Source: Larimichthys crocea (lineage: Eukaryota > Chordata > Actinopteri > Sciaenidae). From it: a DNA stretch of 64,000 bases. The notes under the pieces were generated by a model. That model ran no database searches. It saw nothing but the letters and a program-made list of their open reading frames with translations, and was not told the origin of the DNA. Within the stretch, counting starts at the first letter, position 1; each line of letters starts with the position of its first letter. Position numbers and translations under genes: made by a program. The stretch spans positions 1,356,526 to 1,420,525 of the forward strand of contig NC_040026.1 of NCBI RefSeq assembly GCF_000972845.2, given 5' to 3'. Positions 35,351-47,797 of the stretch are shown piece after piece.

Positions 35351-36179
35351 GGCGTGTCCGGTGACAGTCCATGTGACAGTTTGGGCTGGTTTTCGCCGGC
35401 AACAATGGTGACCATAACATGAACATAAAATAAGGCAATATGACATATAGAACATAAAAAAGCGGGGGAGAGGGGGGGGGACCGGCGATTGTGAAAGCGT
35501 AGCATGAGATCGTACAGTCGAGCGGGAAGGAGAGAATCGGGGTGCGGCTGCGGCATATTTTGATAATGCAGAATCTTCCGTAAACCTAATACAATTAAAA
35601 ATTTAGAAACTGAAGCTGAAAGGTCATAAAGCGTCGCTGGATCTAAACAAATTATCTTTAAGTAATGCCATCGGGTAGTAACAGGCCCATATCACACACA
35701 CACTAATCTATCTTGATTAAACAAGACAGGCACCAAAGAACAACGTAGGTGGTTAAACATGAATTTAAAGTTTAGAGATGGGGTATAGGGGTGAAGTTGT
35801 TTTACTGTCTGACGTGGTTAATGTGTGTAACACTGGTTACGTGGGGGAAAGTTTTATTAGTGAGGCCGTAGGGTTGAACAAGTCGTTATAATGGTAAATA
35901 ACAGGGTAATCGGTTGTCTATAATACCAAGATCCTGAAATGTAGGGGATGTGGAGCAGTGAGGTTAAATTTGGGTCTGGTGGGGATTTCGAAGGTATAGT
36001 CCGGTCTATCTGAGGTAGATACATCAAATATCATGCTCTCTCTGTGAACATCGAATAGTATCAATACAGCATATCAAATCTCTCGATCTCATACTTCTAG
36101 GAACTCGTATTAATCTGCTCTCGATAGCCAATCTCTGAAATGGTGTGATGTGTGTGGTGTGTAGTGGTGTGTGTAATTG
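35351..36179. other. Unassigned noisy DNA, no gene seen
   Basis: No coding frame or repeat family recognised on either strand. Confidence 0.4.
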
Positions 36180-37240
36180 TTGTAGTATGGTACGACGTGT
36201 AGATGTCAATTTATTGCAGAACAACCACTCAGGTTGTCACATGGCTACCTTGGCAGGAAAATCTGATGATTATTATGATACACAGATTAAAACTGATTGA
36301 AATATAACTAATTTCACAAAAAATATATATATCAGCACAGCTAACATTGTTACAACACATGAGTAAGCTGTAAACACAGCATTAGAAAGAAACATACAAA
36401 TACGATTGGTTATGGTGGCATTACATACAGTGAGTAAACATTATAATAACATCACTTTTTCCTAAAAAACAAAACAGGTTACATACGTGTGTGTTGGTTT
36501 GGATGCCTTTTGTTTATTCACGTATATATTAGTGGGGTGTGTTGTGAAATGTGGTTTGTAATAAAGAAGCATGTAACTAAAGAAACTTTGTAGATAGGCG
36601 GCTTATATGAAAGGATTGCGCAAGTACCATATTCCTCTTGTATTAGAATTTACGGGGAGATCTGCCCGAAACATATAGCGGCGCCGTTATGTGTTCCGAC
36701 CAACCGACCAACCCGGCGTCAATGTGCGTGTGCGTCTTGGGTACTATTGGTCCTATGGTCTAGTGTTAGTCAGAAAACCCTGATGTGATAAACTAGCAAG
36801 AGAACAATGAGCATGTTAGCATTAGGCGATGTTAACATTGCAATGTTAGCGGATGAACCGCGATAGCAAGTTTATCGGTAATATAGCCTGTATAAAATAG
36901 GTTGAGCAGATGGAGATTTAATACCATAATAGGGGGTTAACACTCGGTAGGGTGTAGCGCTGTAGCAGATTAACGGGGGTTATCGGAATTTAACAGGCAT
37001 TAGCAGTTTGCCAGGGGAATATACGACATGTGAGCGCTGATAGCAAGGTGACAAGCAACTGAAGCATGGTAAGTGATATACAGTATAGCATGTATTTAAT
37101 TCGTTATAGGCTAAGAGCTAATTAGCAGAATAAGCAATGTGATTAAAAAGGATCCGATAAGTGGTGTTAAATAAATTGAATTAGCGACTAATAGTTGTAT
37201 CAGTGCGAACACGCTAGCTGCTCTGCTATCTCTGTGTGGG
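36180..37240. repeat. Second copy of the 24200-25150 block with degraded minisatellite
   Basis: Same word order as 24200-25150. From about 36820 to 37140 the AACATGCTAA units are so degraded that they survive only as GTTAGCATTA and GCATGT-like pieces. Confidence 0.55.
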
Positions 37241-38045
37241 GTGGGCCATTTGTCACAGAGCAGAGCAATGATATGTAACGCAAATTAAGTGCCAAAACTG
37301 GGCTAAGAAAGAATGAGCAAAGCGCGAGAGCATGGGAACGGAACGCGTTCAGTCAACCGCACGACGTGCTGACGCGTACTCAGGCAGGCTGATATGAAGG
37401 AGATTAGACCGAGACAGAACCAGGATCCTTAATCGGCTCTTTCATGGCAGCGACGGATCAATGATAAAGGATGCCTCGGTACCGAACTCATGCGCAGTAG
37501 TGACAGGTGACCGGGCTGCATGACTCTCCGTGGGTCCCCTGGCCCCCCGGCAGGTAATCTAGGTGTGACATTAAACCGATAGTGTGAGGACCTTACCGTC
37601 CCTAACTAAACTATACGAAGAAATGATGAAAGCTTAGCGACGAATGTAATAACCATCGCGGGGAGTAAGGGGAAAAAGGCGAAAGGTGGGCGGCGTACGT
37701 GGGGGGACGAGCAGCCCGAAGTCGCAAAGGAGTAAGTTGGTGCCACAGAAAGGAGCAGGGATAAGAGGAAGCGAAGGGAGGACCCAGAGAAAAAGATGAA
37801 ACAAGAGCTAGGAAAAGAGAGGAACCACAAGGAACCCGCGTCCTGGAGTAGCTGCAGTGTTTCTACCGAGGCGGTGAATAAGGCTCATGACCATGCGCTC
37901 TCAAGTTTATCGATAAGATGCGTGCCTGAACACATCAAAGAATCGAATGCTTTATTGTAAGTATAGGCGACCAGAGATTGATCTACATAATGTAAAAGTC
38001 TAATTTCTAGATTCTAATCAACAGGGGAGAGGGCTTTAGCAATCT
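37241..38045 (-). mobile_element. Very noisy L2 minus fragment and unassigned flank
   Basis: Between about 37640 and 37990 words in the order of 26150-26330 can be followed (GGAACC..GCAGTG.TTTCTA, ATAAGATG.GTGCCTGA). The rest is unassigned and has no gene. Confidence 0.4.
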
Positions 38046-38545
38046 GTATCAGGGAGTGACACCTCTGTCCTTTAGACCCTCGGTTACGAGTGAGGAAAAA
38101 ACCACAAAACCTTTTAAACAGGGAAAAAAAATGTGGAAGAAAGCATCAGAAGGTAGAGACGAGCTATGACAGCCTCTCCTGCAAGGAAGACGGCACAAAT
38201 GGGATGACGTGAATCTGTGATTATGATGTCTGGTTAAATGTAAGTTAAATAAACAGGACAAATCAGACACAAACATATTGTATGCAGAAATTACGAATGT
38301 ATAACGGTGATGACAAGTAGTAACTGAGCAAAGTGAAACTAGGAAGAACTTGATTACGAGCTAGCCTAGATAATGCGTAAGTAAGTAAGTTACAGAACAA
38401 TAAGATGTTATCTACGTGCATGGGCGTCATTGCGAGAGTCACAAATCAGCCCCTCGCGATCCACGAGAACCTGTCTGGACGACAGAGCACAGAAACTCCG
38501 GGGAATTCTCTGGTAGTAGGATCATGCATTAATCGACGCGTGCAT
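38046..38545 (-). mobile_element. L2 LINE 3-prime end, inverted and noisy
   Basis: The minus strand corresponds to 33190-33600 (GTCCTTTAGACCCTCGG complement, AACCTTTTAAACAGGG complement, CACAGAAACTCCGGGG complement). Confidence 0.6.
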
Positions 38546-41500
38546 CGACCTAGATGAGAGCAGATTAGCGGTAGATCCTGATTTTACCGAGCGTATTGGT
38601 GTAGAGAGTATCGCGTATAAGATAGATATCCTCGGATATCCTCGCACTTTGTTTCTGTATGAGGCCGTTCCCGGACACCTCCTGATCCCAAACCGCGCGC
38701 CGCTTGTCGAGCTAATAGATATGAGCTAAATTACAGTAGGCAGCGGCGGTAGTCGCACGCCAAGAGATGGCTGTATACCTCCCGCTAATATGTAATCTAT
38801 ATATGGATACTCTACAGTAGAAAGGAGAGATGAGATGGCGAGTAGCGACAGAGAGAAATATATTTGAGAGCTACAAATGAACACGGAGAGCGTGTCCATG
38901 CGGGGGTACTGAGAAGATAGAGGAGTTAGAGACGATGCACACAGAGATAGAGAGATATAGAGATAGGTACGATAGAGACAAGAATGACGACGAGTAGAAG
39001 AGAGAGCGGCGAGATGAAATAGTACAGGTTGGTGTGGGTGTTCATTAGATAGCATGATCAGACGAAAAGTAATAGGGGTTCAGATGGAGCTTTTATTGTA
39101 ACGGACCATCAGACCAATTGACTCTGTAAATAATAAGAGTAGGTGATACGTGAAAGGTTTCAGTGTTGTAGGTCTATTAGTCATTGCTAGATCTCAGGAA
39201 TAGTGTGGCAGTGCTGTGTGAATCGGTATCTGGTGGAGAGAAGCTCGGGTCACTAGAGAGCTGATGTTTTAAACAAGAGAGAGCGCTGAACAACTTGTAA
39301 GTACAAGCTGTACAAGTCTAGCCGATTCTATTATGTGCAGCAAAGCTTCTTAGCCTCACTATATTGACTAATTCACTGGATAAAAAATTGATTGTGTGTG
39401 AGAGTGCTGGTCCAGGCTGAATGCAAATAGAAAATAAAAAAAAAAAGGATCCTGAGCTGAAAGGAAGAAATCGTATTATAGAAGGAGTTAAAAGGTCATG
39501 ACAACATGAAAAAAGTGTTAAATGTTATAGAATAAATATCTGAAAATATTCCTCTGTACCTGAATTCAAATTGGATACACTTTTCAAATATATATAATAT
39601 CACAAAATATTCAATATTTTAAGATTTCCTACGTTCCTTGAGGTTGCATTAAAAAAAGTAGTTCTACAGGTGTCATTCTGATATTTTAGTTTTTGTCACC
39701 GACTTTTACAATCCTCTCTGAGATCGTTTCCGTGGTTGATCTGGCTGTAGAGACACAGTCCCGCTGCTTCAATCAGCTGTCTCCATAAACTCCATAATCT
39801 GTGTCTGACCCCCAAATTTAGGCTTCATTGCCCTCAGACCACCTAATACTTCCAGAGGTTGTAGTGATTTGTGACGATGGTTCTCCATTATTGTGTTCAA
39901 TTTAAAGTGAGGGGAATATTGATTTTGTGGATGTTCAAGTCAATGAAAAAAATCTGATGAGCCATTTCATCATGTTCACCTCAAGTCAAATGGAGCAAGG
40001 TGCAAACTGAGCTCATGATGAACTGAACATTTCAAATGTTTGATATATCGGCCCACACAAGGCCTTACTCTAATCTTAAAGTCCACGTCAGTGATTCATA
40101 GCCAAGATGAGTTGTTTTCTCTATTTTACAACAACTTTATTACTGCTGGTCGAGCGTCAAACCTGCAGCTCAAAGGTGAATGCGAGACACTTACTTACTT
40201 CGCAAGTGTTAAGCTGTGTTGTTCAAAGAAACCTGTCTTCTGCTTCTGTAGTGGTTTTCAGCCTGCCAGACCTCTTCCTGTCAGTTTCTTCCACTTTCTG
40301 TCTTTTTGATGGTGTAAGAACGAGGGCTTTGAGACCTGGACCTTCACTTCAACAAAGTTTGGAAAACAGGCGCTCCCTCCACCTGACTTAGTTTACTTGC
40401 TTAGTTTTGCTAAATTTCCTAGATGTCTAGGGTGATGCTATTGATCCCATATCGACACTCCTAAGATGTTCATTGTTTCTGACGTGGGAAAAATGGTAAG
40501 ATCCCCAAAACTACAGTATCTCTGAACTCTAGTTTAGTCTCGTGATCCCCTTTTGACAACTAACGTCCATATTTTTGCTTCCATTCACTGAGACTCCCCT
40601 TAAACAGTCCGTGCCCCCCTGGGGAGGTCCGCTAAAATAACGACGTAACCGTAATGGTCTGTCGGCTCCTTTGTTACAGCCCTTTTCTTGCCGGTAGTAG
40701 GCACTATAATTGTTTCTTGCAGTGTGATATTGTCCAAATAATTCTCCATAACTGTTTGTTACAACACTGGCTTTTATACAGACGGGGTTTGTCATAGTAC
40801 TCAAACGTTGTTTAGAATAGTTTGCAACACATTCAAGGTTTAATTTACTTCCACTGCGCAGACTACAGTTTGTTAACCCATTATTTGTTCCTTATTACTT
40901 AATTTGACCTTATTTGACCTCATTCAGTTCAAGTTTTCAAACTCCAACAGCTTTTCTGTTTACCATTGTACCATCAGGTGTTTTAAAACTGTAGGTGATT
41001 GTGTGTACATGTATATTCGATTTCTCCAAACATACAATCTGAAATATGGACTGATGTTATAAAATTGTTCAGGGTTTTACAAAGTTATCCATATAATTTT
41101 AGCTCTTCAGTGAGAATCTGTTGGAGGCATTTTAGCCAAACAATTATTGTGGACACATCCCTGCGATTTAGTATTTACGAAGCTTTGTGTTAATCAACAT
41201 CACTGCGGGTAAAGTATCTCACAGAACGTGATAGCATGTACATAATTAAAATGTTCATTAATTGAATTTAACTCCAAACCTATTGGGAAACAAGAACCGA
41301 TACTGCATGGTAGGGACTAGTGATGTAGGATTTCGAGGCAAACTGTAGAGTCCCTCAATGTCACACACTGAAGTGTCAGGTGTGTCTTTTCTTGAGCGTC
41401 TCTAGTTGCTGAGAGCTCACAAACATGCTGCCACAGAGGAAGAACGTAGTGACAGCTTCATATGCACACGAGTTCCTCTGGACTGTTCATCTCTTCTGGT

Positions 41501-41690
41501 TGGTGATGCGTGGTTTTGGTTTCCTGTAATCTGAATGAAGCAAAAAACTAACTTTTGTGTGTGAATCCGCTCTTAGTCTGGCCCCTCTCCTGAGACCATT
41601 GCTTTGGGACACCCGACACAGGATGCTCCAACAACAACAACACATGTCCCAGGATCACAGAACACGCAAACCTCTCACCACGATAAGGTA
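38546..41690. other. Unassigned DNA, no gene identified
   Basis: 38546-39400 is noisy, with GAGAGA-rich patches. From about 39500 to 41690 base quality looks better, and there are open stretches such as 40107-40391 (plus) that start with a hydrophobic MSCFLYFTTTLLLLV segment, but no known domain, splice pattern or repeat family could be established. Confidence 0.4.
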
Positions 41691-41925
41691 GCGAGCTTGG
41701 AGAGGAAGTTTATTGTTTTCAATGTTACATACATTACTACTTTACTGCATTACATTCATCACTACTTACCTTACTTATTTACTACTACATTACATACTAC
41801 ATTACATTTTACGACATTACATTACATTATATTATATTGACCTTAATACTACAGTGTTTACATTTTCCTACAGTACATACATATTACATTACTTTACATT
41901 TTGCTACATGAACATACATTAATCA
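41691..41925. repeat. Degenerate ACATT/ATTAC simple repeat, first block
   Basis: TACATTAC, ACTACATT and TTACATTA words recur through the block. A second block of the same kind lies at 42460-43020. Confidence 0.7.
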
Positions 41926-41929
41926 ACTA

Positions 41930-42460
41930 CATCTTTTCTGTTCCTCAGTCTCTCGATGTCAGAGGAGAGGGAGGAATGTCGGCACCTTCGTTATCACTGA
42001 GAGACATCCTATTCGTAGGTTGTCGTCATGTTTTGTCTCATGATAACGGGTCTTCCTGATCATGACAGAATGTCTACTCAGCCTCAAAACAATCCATGTG
42101 ATGAGGTTGTGCCAGCCTTAACTTCTTCCTGCAGGGGACGTGCAGTCACACAGAAGCAGAAGGTTGATGCTGACGACTCCTCATCATCATGATTGTCATC
42201 GGTCTAGTAATCACATCCATGTCGACTGAGCTATCCTCCCTCTGTTAGAGACTCTCTTCAGAAGACGCCGCATAATCTGACGATGTCTTCCACCATCGCC
42301 ATCAGACGAAGAAGAGTACGCCGACAGCGTCCCTGCCCTGGACTGGATTAATCTCTTAAATACTCCCATCATTACTATGTACTTACTACAGCACAATAAA
42401 GTACTCTCCGACAGGTAGCATTCACATAATGACATGACCATCATTTACTAATTACATACA
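41930..42460. repeat. Block duplicated at 43025-43470, copy 1
   Basis: Shares CACCTTCGTTATCACTGAG, GACATCCTATTCGT, ACAATCCATG, GATGAGGTTGTGCCA, GACGTGCAGTCACA, GACGACTCCTCATC and GTCTTCCACCATC with the second copy, in order, at roughly 85-90 percent by eye with many indels. Spacing between copies is about 1.1 kb, filled by the ACATT repeat. Confidence 0.75.
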
Positions 42461-43024
42461 GACAGTATAATGACAGTAACATTAATAGGACCATTACATA
42501 CATTACATTACTAGCACATGTACAGGACAGGTACACATAGCTTACATACAGGACAGGAAAGGACAGTATACAGATGTATAAGACAGGACTACATGCAGTA
42601 CGGAATAACATACAACAGGAGAGAAGGGGTTGTCACACGGATAGAGTAAGAGAGCACATACATACATACTAAGTACAGATGACACAACACAGTGACGACT
42701 AGGTACGTTACAGGTTTACGACATACAATTACAGACTACAGTTTACATACATGACATTAGCTACAGGACCAGTTACTTAATATAACAGTTGAACTCTTTA
42801 GTTACATTACGTATTACATGTATCTACGTAGGTCATGATAGGATAATACAGGCTACTACAGATACATTACATTATATGAGCCAGTGTTACTAACGACATG
42901 ACATTATAGGTGACATGTTACTAACAACATTACATTAGATGAACAGTACTTATTTACTACTGACATTACTATTACATGTTAGTACAGACATAAGATTACA
43001 TTACTTACATTTTGCTACAACATT
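42461..43024. repeat. Degenerate ACATT/ATTAC simple repeat, second block
   Basis: GACATTA, TTACATAC and ACAGGACAG words dominate; no frame. Confidence 0.65.
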
Positions 43025-43545
43025 ACATTAATCAACTACATCTTTATCTTGTTCTCAGTCTTCTCGATGTGCAGAGGAGGGAGGAAGTGTCCGGCACCTT
43101 CGTTATCACTGAGGACATCCTATTCGTTAGGTTCGTCATGTTGTCCTCAGTGATAACGTGATGTCTTCTTCATCAACAGGATGGTCTACTCGGCCTCAAA
43201 AACAATCCATGATGATGAGGTTGTGCCATCTTAAACTTATTCCCAGGTGACGTGCAGTCACAAGAGCAAGAAGTTTCATCTGACGACTCCTCATCCATCA
43301 TGATTGTCACATCGTCTAGTAGCCATCCATGTCGGACTGAGCTGTCCTCCCTGTTCAGGACTCTTCTGTCAGACTCCTCATCATCTACTGGATGTCTTCC
43401 ACCATCCAGTCAGACGAAGAAGATTACTCCTTCCAGCGTTTCCCCGCTTGGACGGGAGGTCCAGTCCTCTCACTGTCCTCCCTGCTCCTCTTACTGGAAA
43501 CGTAGTACCAGAGAGGAGGTAGGTGGATCCTCGATGCTGTCTTGA
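43025..43545 (+). other. Block copy 2 with a Ser-rich open frame (function unknown)
   Basis: A 97-codon plus frame (43252-43545) is rich in Ser and Asp (VSSDDSSSIMIVTSSSSH, LLSDSSSSTG). The equivalent in copy 1 is frameshifted. The block begins after a TTCTCAG acceptor-like site at 43053-43059. It could be part of an exon of an unidentified fish gene, or an open frame by chance; I do not assign a function. Confidence 0.3.
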
Positions 43546-43597
43546 GACTCAGGCCGATGATTTCACACTCCAACATCATCGCCTTCATCGACCATCA

Positions 43598-43933
43598 TCA
43601 GCACCCAGAGCAGACAGTTGATGTTGCATCGTTCTTCATCTGAGGAACTGATGCCAAAAACGGCTCTGTCATCCATCTGAAGAGCTGAAGGCCCAGAGCC
43701 TTCGCCTTCAGATGAAGAACAGAACACGAGAAGGCATCGTCCTCATCTGAAGAACTGGAGAGGAGTCTTCGCCTCGTCTGAAGAGCCTGAACAGGGACGT
43801 TCTTCGTCTTCGTCAGAAGAGTGGATCCCTCGTCTTCATCCGAAGGGATGAAGCCGGGGTCACCATCCTCTCCCTCAGAAAAGGCAGAGCTCTCATCTTC
43901 ATCCAAAGAGAAGATGTTGGGGTCATCACCCAT
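43598..43933 (-). CDS. Acidic Ser/Asp-Glu repeat reading frame (hypothetical)
   Basis: A 111-codon minus frame starts MGDDPNIFSLDEDESSAFSE and contains IPSDEDEGST and SSSSDEDDAF. The DNA is a set of degenerate units of roughly 40-45 bp containing a TCTTCAGATGAAGA-type core, and the frame shifts between units, so part of the current translation (for example LQLFRWMTEPF) is off-frame. It lies next to the duplicated block. A disordered, acidic repeat protein is the plain reading; no family recognised. Confidence 0.35.
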   Translation of the reverse strand: MGDDPNIFSLDEDESSAFSEGEDGDPGFIPSDEDEGSTLLTKTKNVPVQALQTRRRLLSSSSDEDDAFSCSVLHLKAKALGLQLFRWMTEPFLASVPQMKNDATSTVCSGC

Positions 43934-44340
43934 TCATCAGAAAGTAGGAGCCCTCGCCATCATCTGAATAGATGATGTCGGGGTCACCATCCTGCTCCGT
44001 CGGAAGGAAAGACGCCCGACAGTCACAACCAAGCGAAGCTGAAAATACGAACAAGGCACACTCCACGAATGGGCGACTCGCAATAAAATAAGAAGAAAAG
44101 GGGAGAAGAGGGCGGTAGGGGGATAGTGAGAAAAGAGGAAAGGAGAAAAAAGGGGGGGGGGAAGAGGAAAAAGAGTGGGAGGGGGAAAAGGGGAGAAAAA
44201 AGAAGGGGGGAGAAGGAAAAGGGAAGGAAGGGGAAGAGGGGGAAAGAAGAAAGGGGGGGGGGGAAAAAGGGGAGAAAAAGGGGGAAAGAGGGGGGGGAGA
44301 GGGGAAGAGGGGGTATAACCTGTCCCCTCACCCGTTGCAT
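43934..44340. repeat. Purine-rich G/A tract
   Basis: From about 44098 to 44315 the plus strand is almost only G and A in homopolymer blocks. Resembles the complement of 29341-29580 in texture. Frames through it are not genes. Confidence 0.85.
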
Positions 44341-45892
44341 GTATAATCGACATAATTCCCGTTTCGATAACTATATTTGCATGCGTTCAGCGCGAGGTCA
44401 GTCGATAACCCGCACACAGACTACCCTAGGATCCCGCCGGGCCATTCCCGGGGATAATCCCTTGCTTGGGTCAATCCCGGTTGAGTGATGTGTCAGCAGA
44501 TGTCGGTCGCATGACCCACACCCCCACCATGCAAACGTTCTCTACTCAATATAGCGGGAGTAACTACAGTGTTCACAAAGAGGGGCACAGGCGTCTAACA
44601 TTCAAGGACACACTCATCAGCGTGTAGTATACAACTAAGTGGAGGTGACTGATTGTAGAGAGCGACATACAAACGGCAAATCAACACACACCCACCCACA
44701 CACAAACACCCACACACAGCCACCACCGCACATGGTGGTGGTAACCGGGGCAACCTGGTGCCCGGGTGGCTGACACGCCATCCGACATTGTGACAATCAC
44801 CTTAGTTGATCACAAAACATAATATCAATTGGTCAACGGCGTCCTTCCTCCCACGTCACCAAACAATGATATAGGCCATGTATACATACGAGACCACAGC
44901 CGTCGGCGACAGGCAAGAGCCAGGGAAACCACACACTGCCGGATCGACACAAACGCTACATGGCGGCGCACCAGAACGGTGGGTGCAGCCGATAAACACG
45001 AAGGCAGACAGATAGACAGCGAAAGCAAATTTATAAAACGTATGAAAAAGAAAACTAGACAATATGAGAGGTGTTGGGCGCGCAAAAATAACTTAACGGA
45101 GGCCAACATCATGGGGGGACGCACGGGAAATAGAGAATGAAAAATGCAACAAAAAACAGAAGACTGAAGGGGGAAGTAAAAATGTGTGAACAGGGGCTTG
45201 CAGAATGAAGAAAGGGGGGTGTGTAAAAACGACACAAAGGGGAGAGGTGCCATAGACGAGTAAGGGGGAGATTTACTCCGTCCGAGGTGGGAAATGGTAA
45301 CAGGGACAAAAATGTTGAGACAGCATAAGAGGGGGTATAAATGGTACGGTGAGTTGGGCGGGGGAAAAGGCTGTGAATGGGGCCGACAAGATGCGAAGCA
45401 AAGGGGAGGAAAAAAAGAAAGAAAAAGGGAGGGGAACAACAAAACACTGAGGGAGAAGACAGAGGATTTTTCTTGAATGGAAGAAAAAGAGAGGAATGAT
45501 GAACTTTAAAACAACACATACCAGCAGAAAGACGCGGGGGAAAAATTTAAGTACAAAAAAGGATCAAATTCAGCGAAGGGGGGGAGGGGAAAAGGGAAGG
45601 AAGAGGAGAGCGGAAGATCCAGAGAGATGCACGAGAGCCAGGGGAGGAAGGCGCAATGGTTTAAAGTTAGTAGTAAAGAACAATCAGGGGGCAAAAGAGT
45701 AAAGGGCTAACCTGAAAAATGTCTTTCTACGCAAATTAAATTGGAGGGGGACGGGTAGCGAGCAACAGTGAAAATACTAAGGATGGGTATTAACGAGCAG
45801 TCGGTTGGTGAGGGTACGCGAAAAGGCAAGCAGGGTCACACACGAGCGGAAGGGGGTGATGGTAAAATGACTATTTTTTTGAGGTATTTGAA
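44341..45892. other. Unassigned noisy DNA, partly purine-rich
   Basis: No gene. Contains a CACACCCACCCACACAC patch (44685-44720) and a second G/A-rich stretch (about 45390-45700). Confidence 0.5.
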
Positions 45893-45894
45893 GG

Positions 45895-47797
45895 GCCTTT
45901 GACAGTGCAGCTGTCTACCAGAATGAAGCCCAATTGGGCTGTGCCCTGAAGGAGCTCCTGCCCAAACATGGTTTAACGAGAGAGGATGTATTCATAACCA
46001 GGTGACGCATATATATTTATATAGGCTCCGCCCTATATAATAATGCTGTACTGCATGTACGTATGTATACAGTTGAAACCAGAAGTTTACATGCACTATA
46101 TAAAAAGACAAATGTGCTTTTTTCCCTCTCTGTCTGACATAAAATCAGACTTTTCTTGTCAACTATTGTGAGAAGCTTGTGGAAGGATATCCAAAACGTT
46201 TGGCCCAAGCCATACAGTTTAAAGGCAATGGTACCAAATACTAGCGAAATGTATGTAAACTTCTGACTTTGAAGAAAATAATAAAAAAATGTCATTATTC
46301 TGGCATTTAGCAAATAGAAATAATTTTGGTAATCATAACGGACCTAAAACAGGAAAAGTGGTGTCTGATTTCATGTCAGACAGTTTATATAGTGTATGTA
46401 AACTTCTGGTTTCAACTGTATGTGTGCCTCAGGGCCACCATACATTATAGTTGATAAGGCAGAATCTCAAGAGAGGAAACCAGCTTCATGAACATGCATG
46501 TCATCGTGAATACAGCTGGAAGATAAACATATTCATGGAATATGTGAAACTAAATATTCTCTTTGTTATTCACTTCAAACTTTATTTTTAGTTGAGCAAA
46601 ATGAACAGTATGTGCCTCCTGACATTGATGTCATACCCACATCACATGATTTCTTTTCCTAGAGACCAAATGAGGTTCAGTCAGCTTTGACTATCAAAGG
46701 CACAGTGTACCAGTCTCAACAGTCCTCCTCTCTGTTTCTCGCTGCAGTAAGCTGGACCCCAAGGATCAGGGTAAGAGGGCCATGGAAGGAGCCCTGCACA
46801 GCCTGTCTCAGCTGGACTTGGGTTACATTGACCTCTACCTGATCCACGAGCCTGGCACTGAGGGTCTGGTAGTGACTGACCAACGCAACCCAGGTAAAGA
46901 GGTCAGATTAATGTACCTAAATATCACTGGAAACATAGCTGTGTACATTTATAACTAACATAAATGTAAAACATTTGAAGTGACTCTTTGGCCAGGTGTA
47001 TAAGATGTTTTCTAAATAAATACTCCACTAATTAATAGATAATATTGAAGCTGTCTTCTCACTTTCCTCCTCCACAATGTACCTGTACTTGAGTAACACC
47101 GATGATGAAGTCCTAATTAATATTTGATTCCAGGCAACCGAGCTCAGAGTTGGGCCACATTGGAGGAGTTGCATGCCCAGGGGAAGCTAAAGGCCATAGG
47201 AGTGTCCAACTACACACCAGCACACATGAGAGAACTGCTGCAGAGCTGCAAAACCCCTCCTGCATTGCTACAGGTAGACTGCACAAGAGCAAAAGGGGGT
47301 CAGATAACATATAATATACATAAATGTAAGTTTTATGCACACTATGTTTTTTTTTCTTCAGGTAGAGTTTCACCCACGACTGTGCCAAACAGAGCTGAGG
47401 AGTGTGTGTGATGAGTATGGAGTGTGTTTCCAAGCCTTCTCTTCCTTGGGGAAAGGAGACTTGGTCACCAACCCTGTGGTCATGGAGGTGGCAAAGAACT
47501 GTAAACGCACACCTGCACAGGTAAACACACACATACACATGGGCTTTTGGGTCAGCATCACCTACTCAGTGTTTAATGAATAACATTTTAGGTATATAAC
47601 TCTCAGGTTTTTTTGTTTCCTTCCAGGTCCTGTTGCGCTGGGCTGTGCAGCAGGGCGTCCCAGTGATCCCCAAGTCGTCAAATCCAGACAGAATGAAGGA
47701 CAATGCCAAGATTTTTGACTTCACACTGAGTGACACAGACATGGACAGACGACAAATACGACTGGGATTCATCAAAAGTGGTTTGATAGACCATTAG
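45895..47797 (+). CDS. Aldo-keto reductase, copy B (exon 1 truncated at 5-prime side)
   Basis: Five exon segments join in frame: about 45895-46001, 46748-46893, 47134-47273, 47362-47520 and 47627-47797 (TAG). They encode a TIM-barrel aldo-keto reductase of the bacterial-type glyoxal/prostaglandin-F-synthase-like branch found in fish. Three members of the catalytic tetrad of the family are visible or implied: Asp and Tyr in FDSAAVYQNE (Tyr general acid), Lys in TSKLDPKDQG, and His in LYLIHEPG. The NADPH phosphate-binding IPKSSNPDRMKDN is in the last exon. Predicted role: NADPH-dependent reduction of aldehydes and ketones in the cytosol. The N-terminal 48 or so residues are missing because similarity stops at 45893, where noisy sequence begins. 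The last 12 residues (RRQIRLGFIKSG) differ from the usual ending and may reflect a small indel. Copy D lies 4.5 kb downstream. Confidence 0.88.
46070..46418. mobile_element. Tc1/mariner MITE in AKR intron 1 (copy B)
   Basis: Inverted termini CAGTTGAAACCAGAAGTTTA and the complement of TAAACTTCTGGTTTCAACTG, flanked by TA at 46068-46069 and 46419-46420. The termini resemble those of Sleeping Beauty-type Tc1 elements. It is 349 bp with no transposase. Confidence 0.93.

Noticed and set aside
40107..40391. Frame beginning with a hydrophobic, signal-like segment
   Set aside because: No downstream domain, no conserved cysteines in a known pattern, no splice structure; left unassigned.
44023..44488. 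Open frames of 105-138 codons on both strands
   Set aside because: Same cause: a G/A-rich low-complexity tract; no start context, splice site or domain.
44825..45519. A 205-codon minus frame and an overlapping 136-codon frame
   Set aside because: Pro/Phe/Ser/Leu-rich translation of purine-rich noisy DNA with no domain; frames overlap in several phases, so openness reflects composition.
47335..47583. Single-exon reading of AKR exon 4 as a stand-alone ORF
   Set aside because: It is one exon of copy B joined to intron sequence on both sides; merged into the AKR gene.
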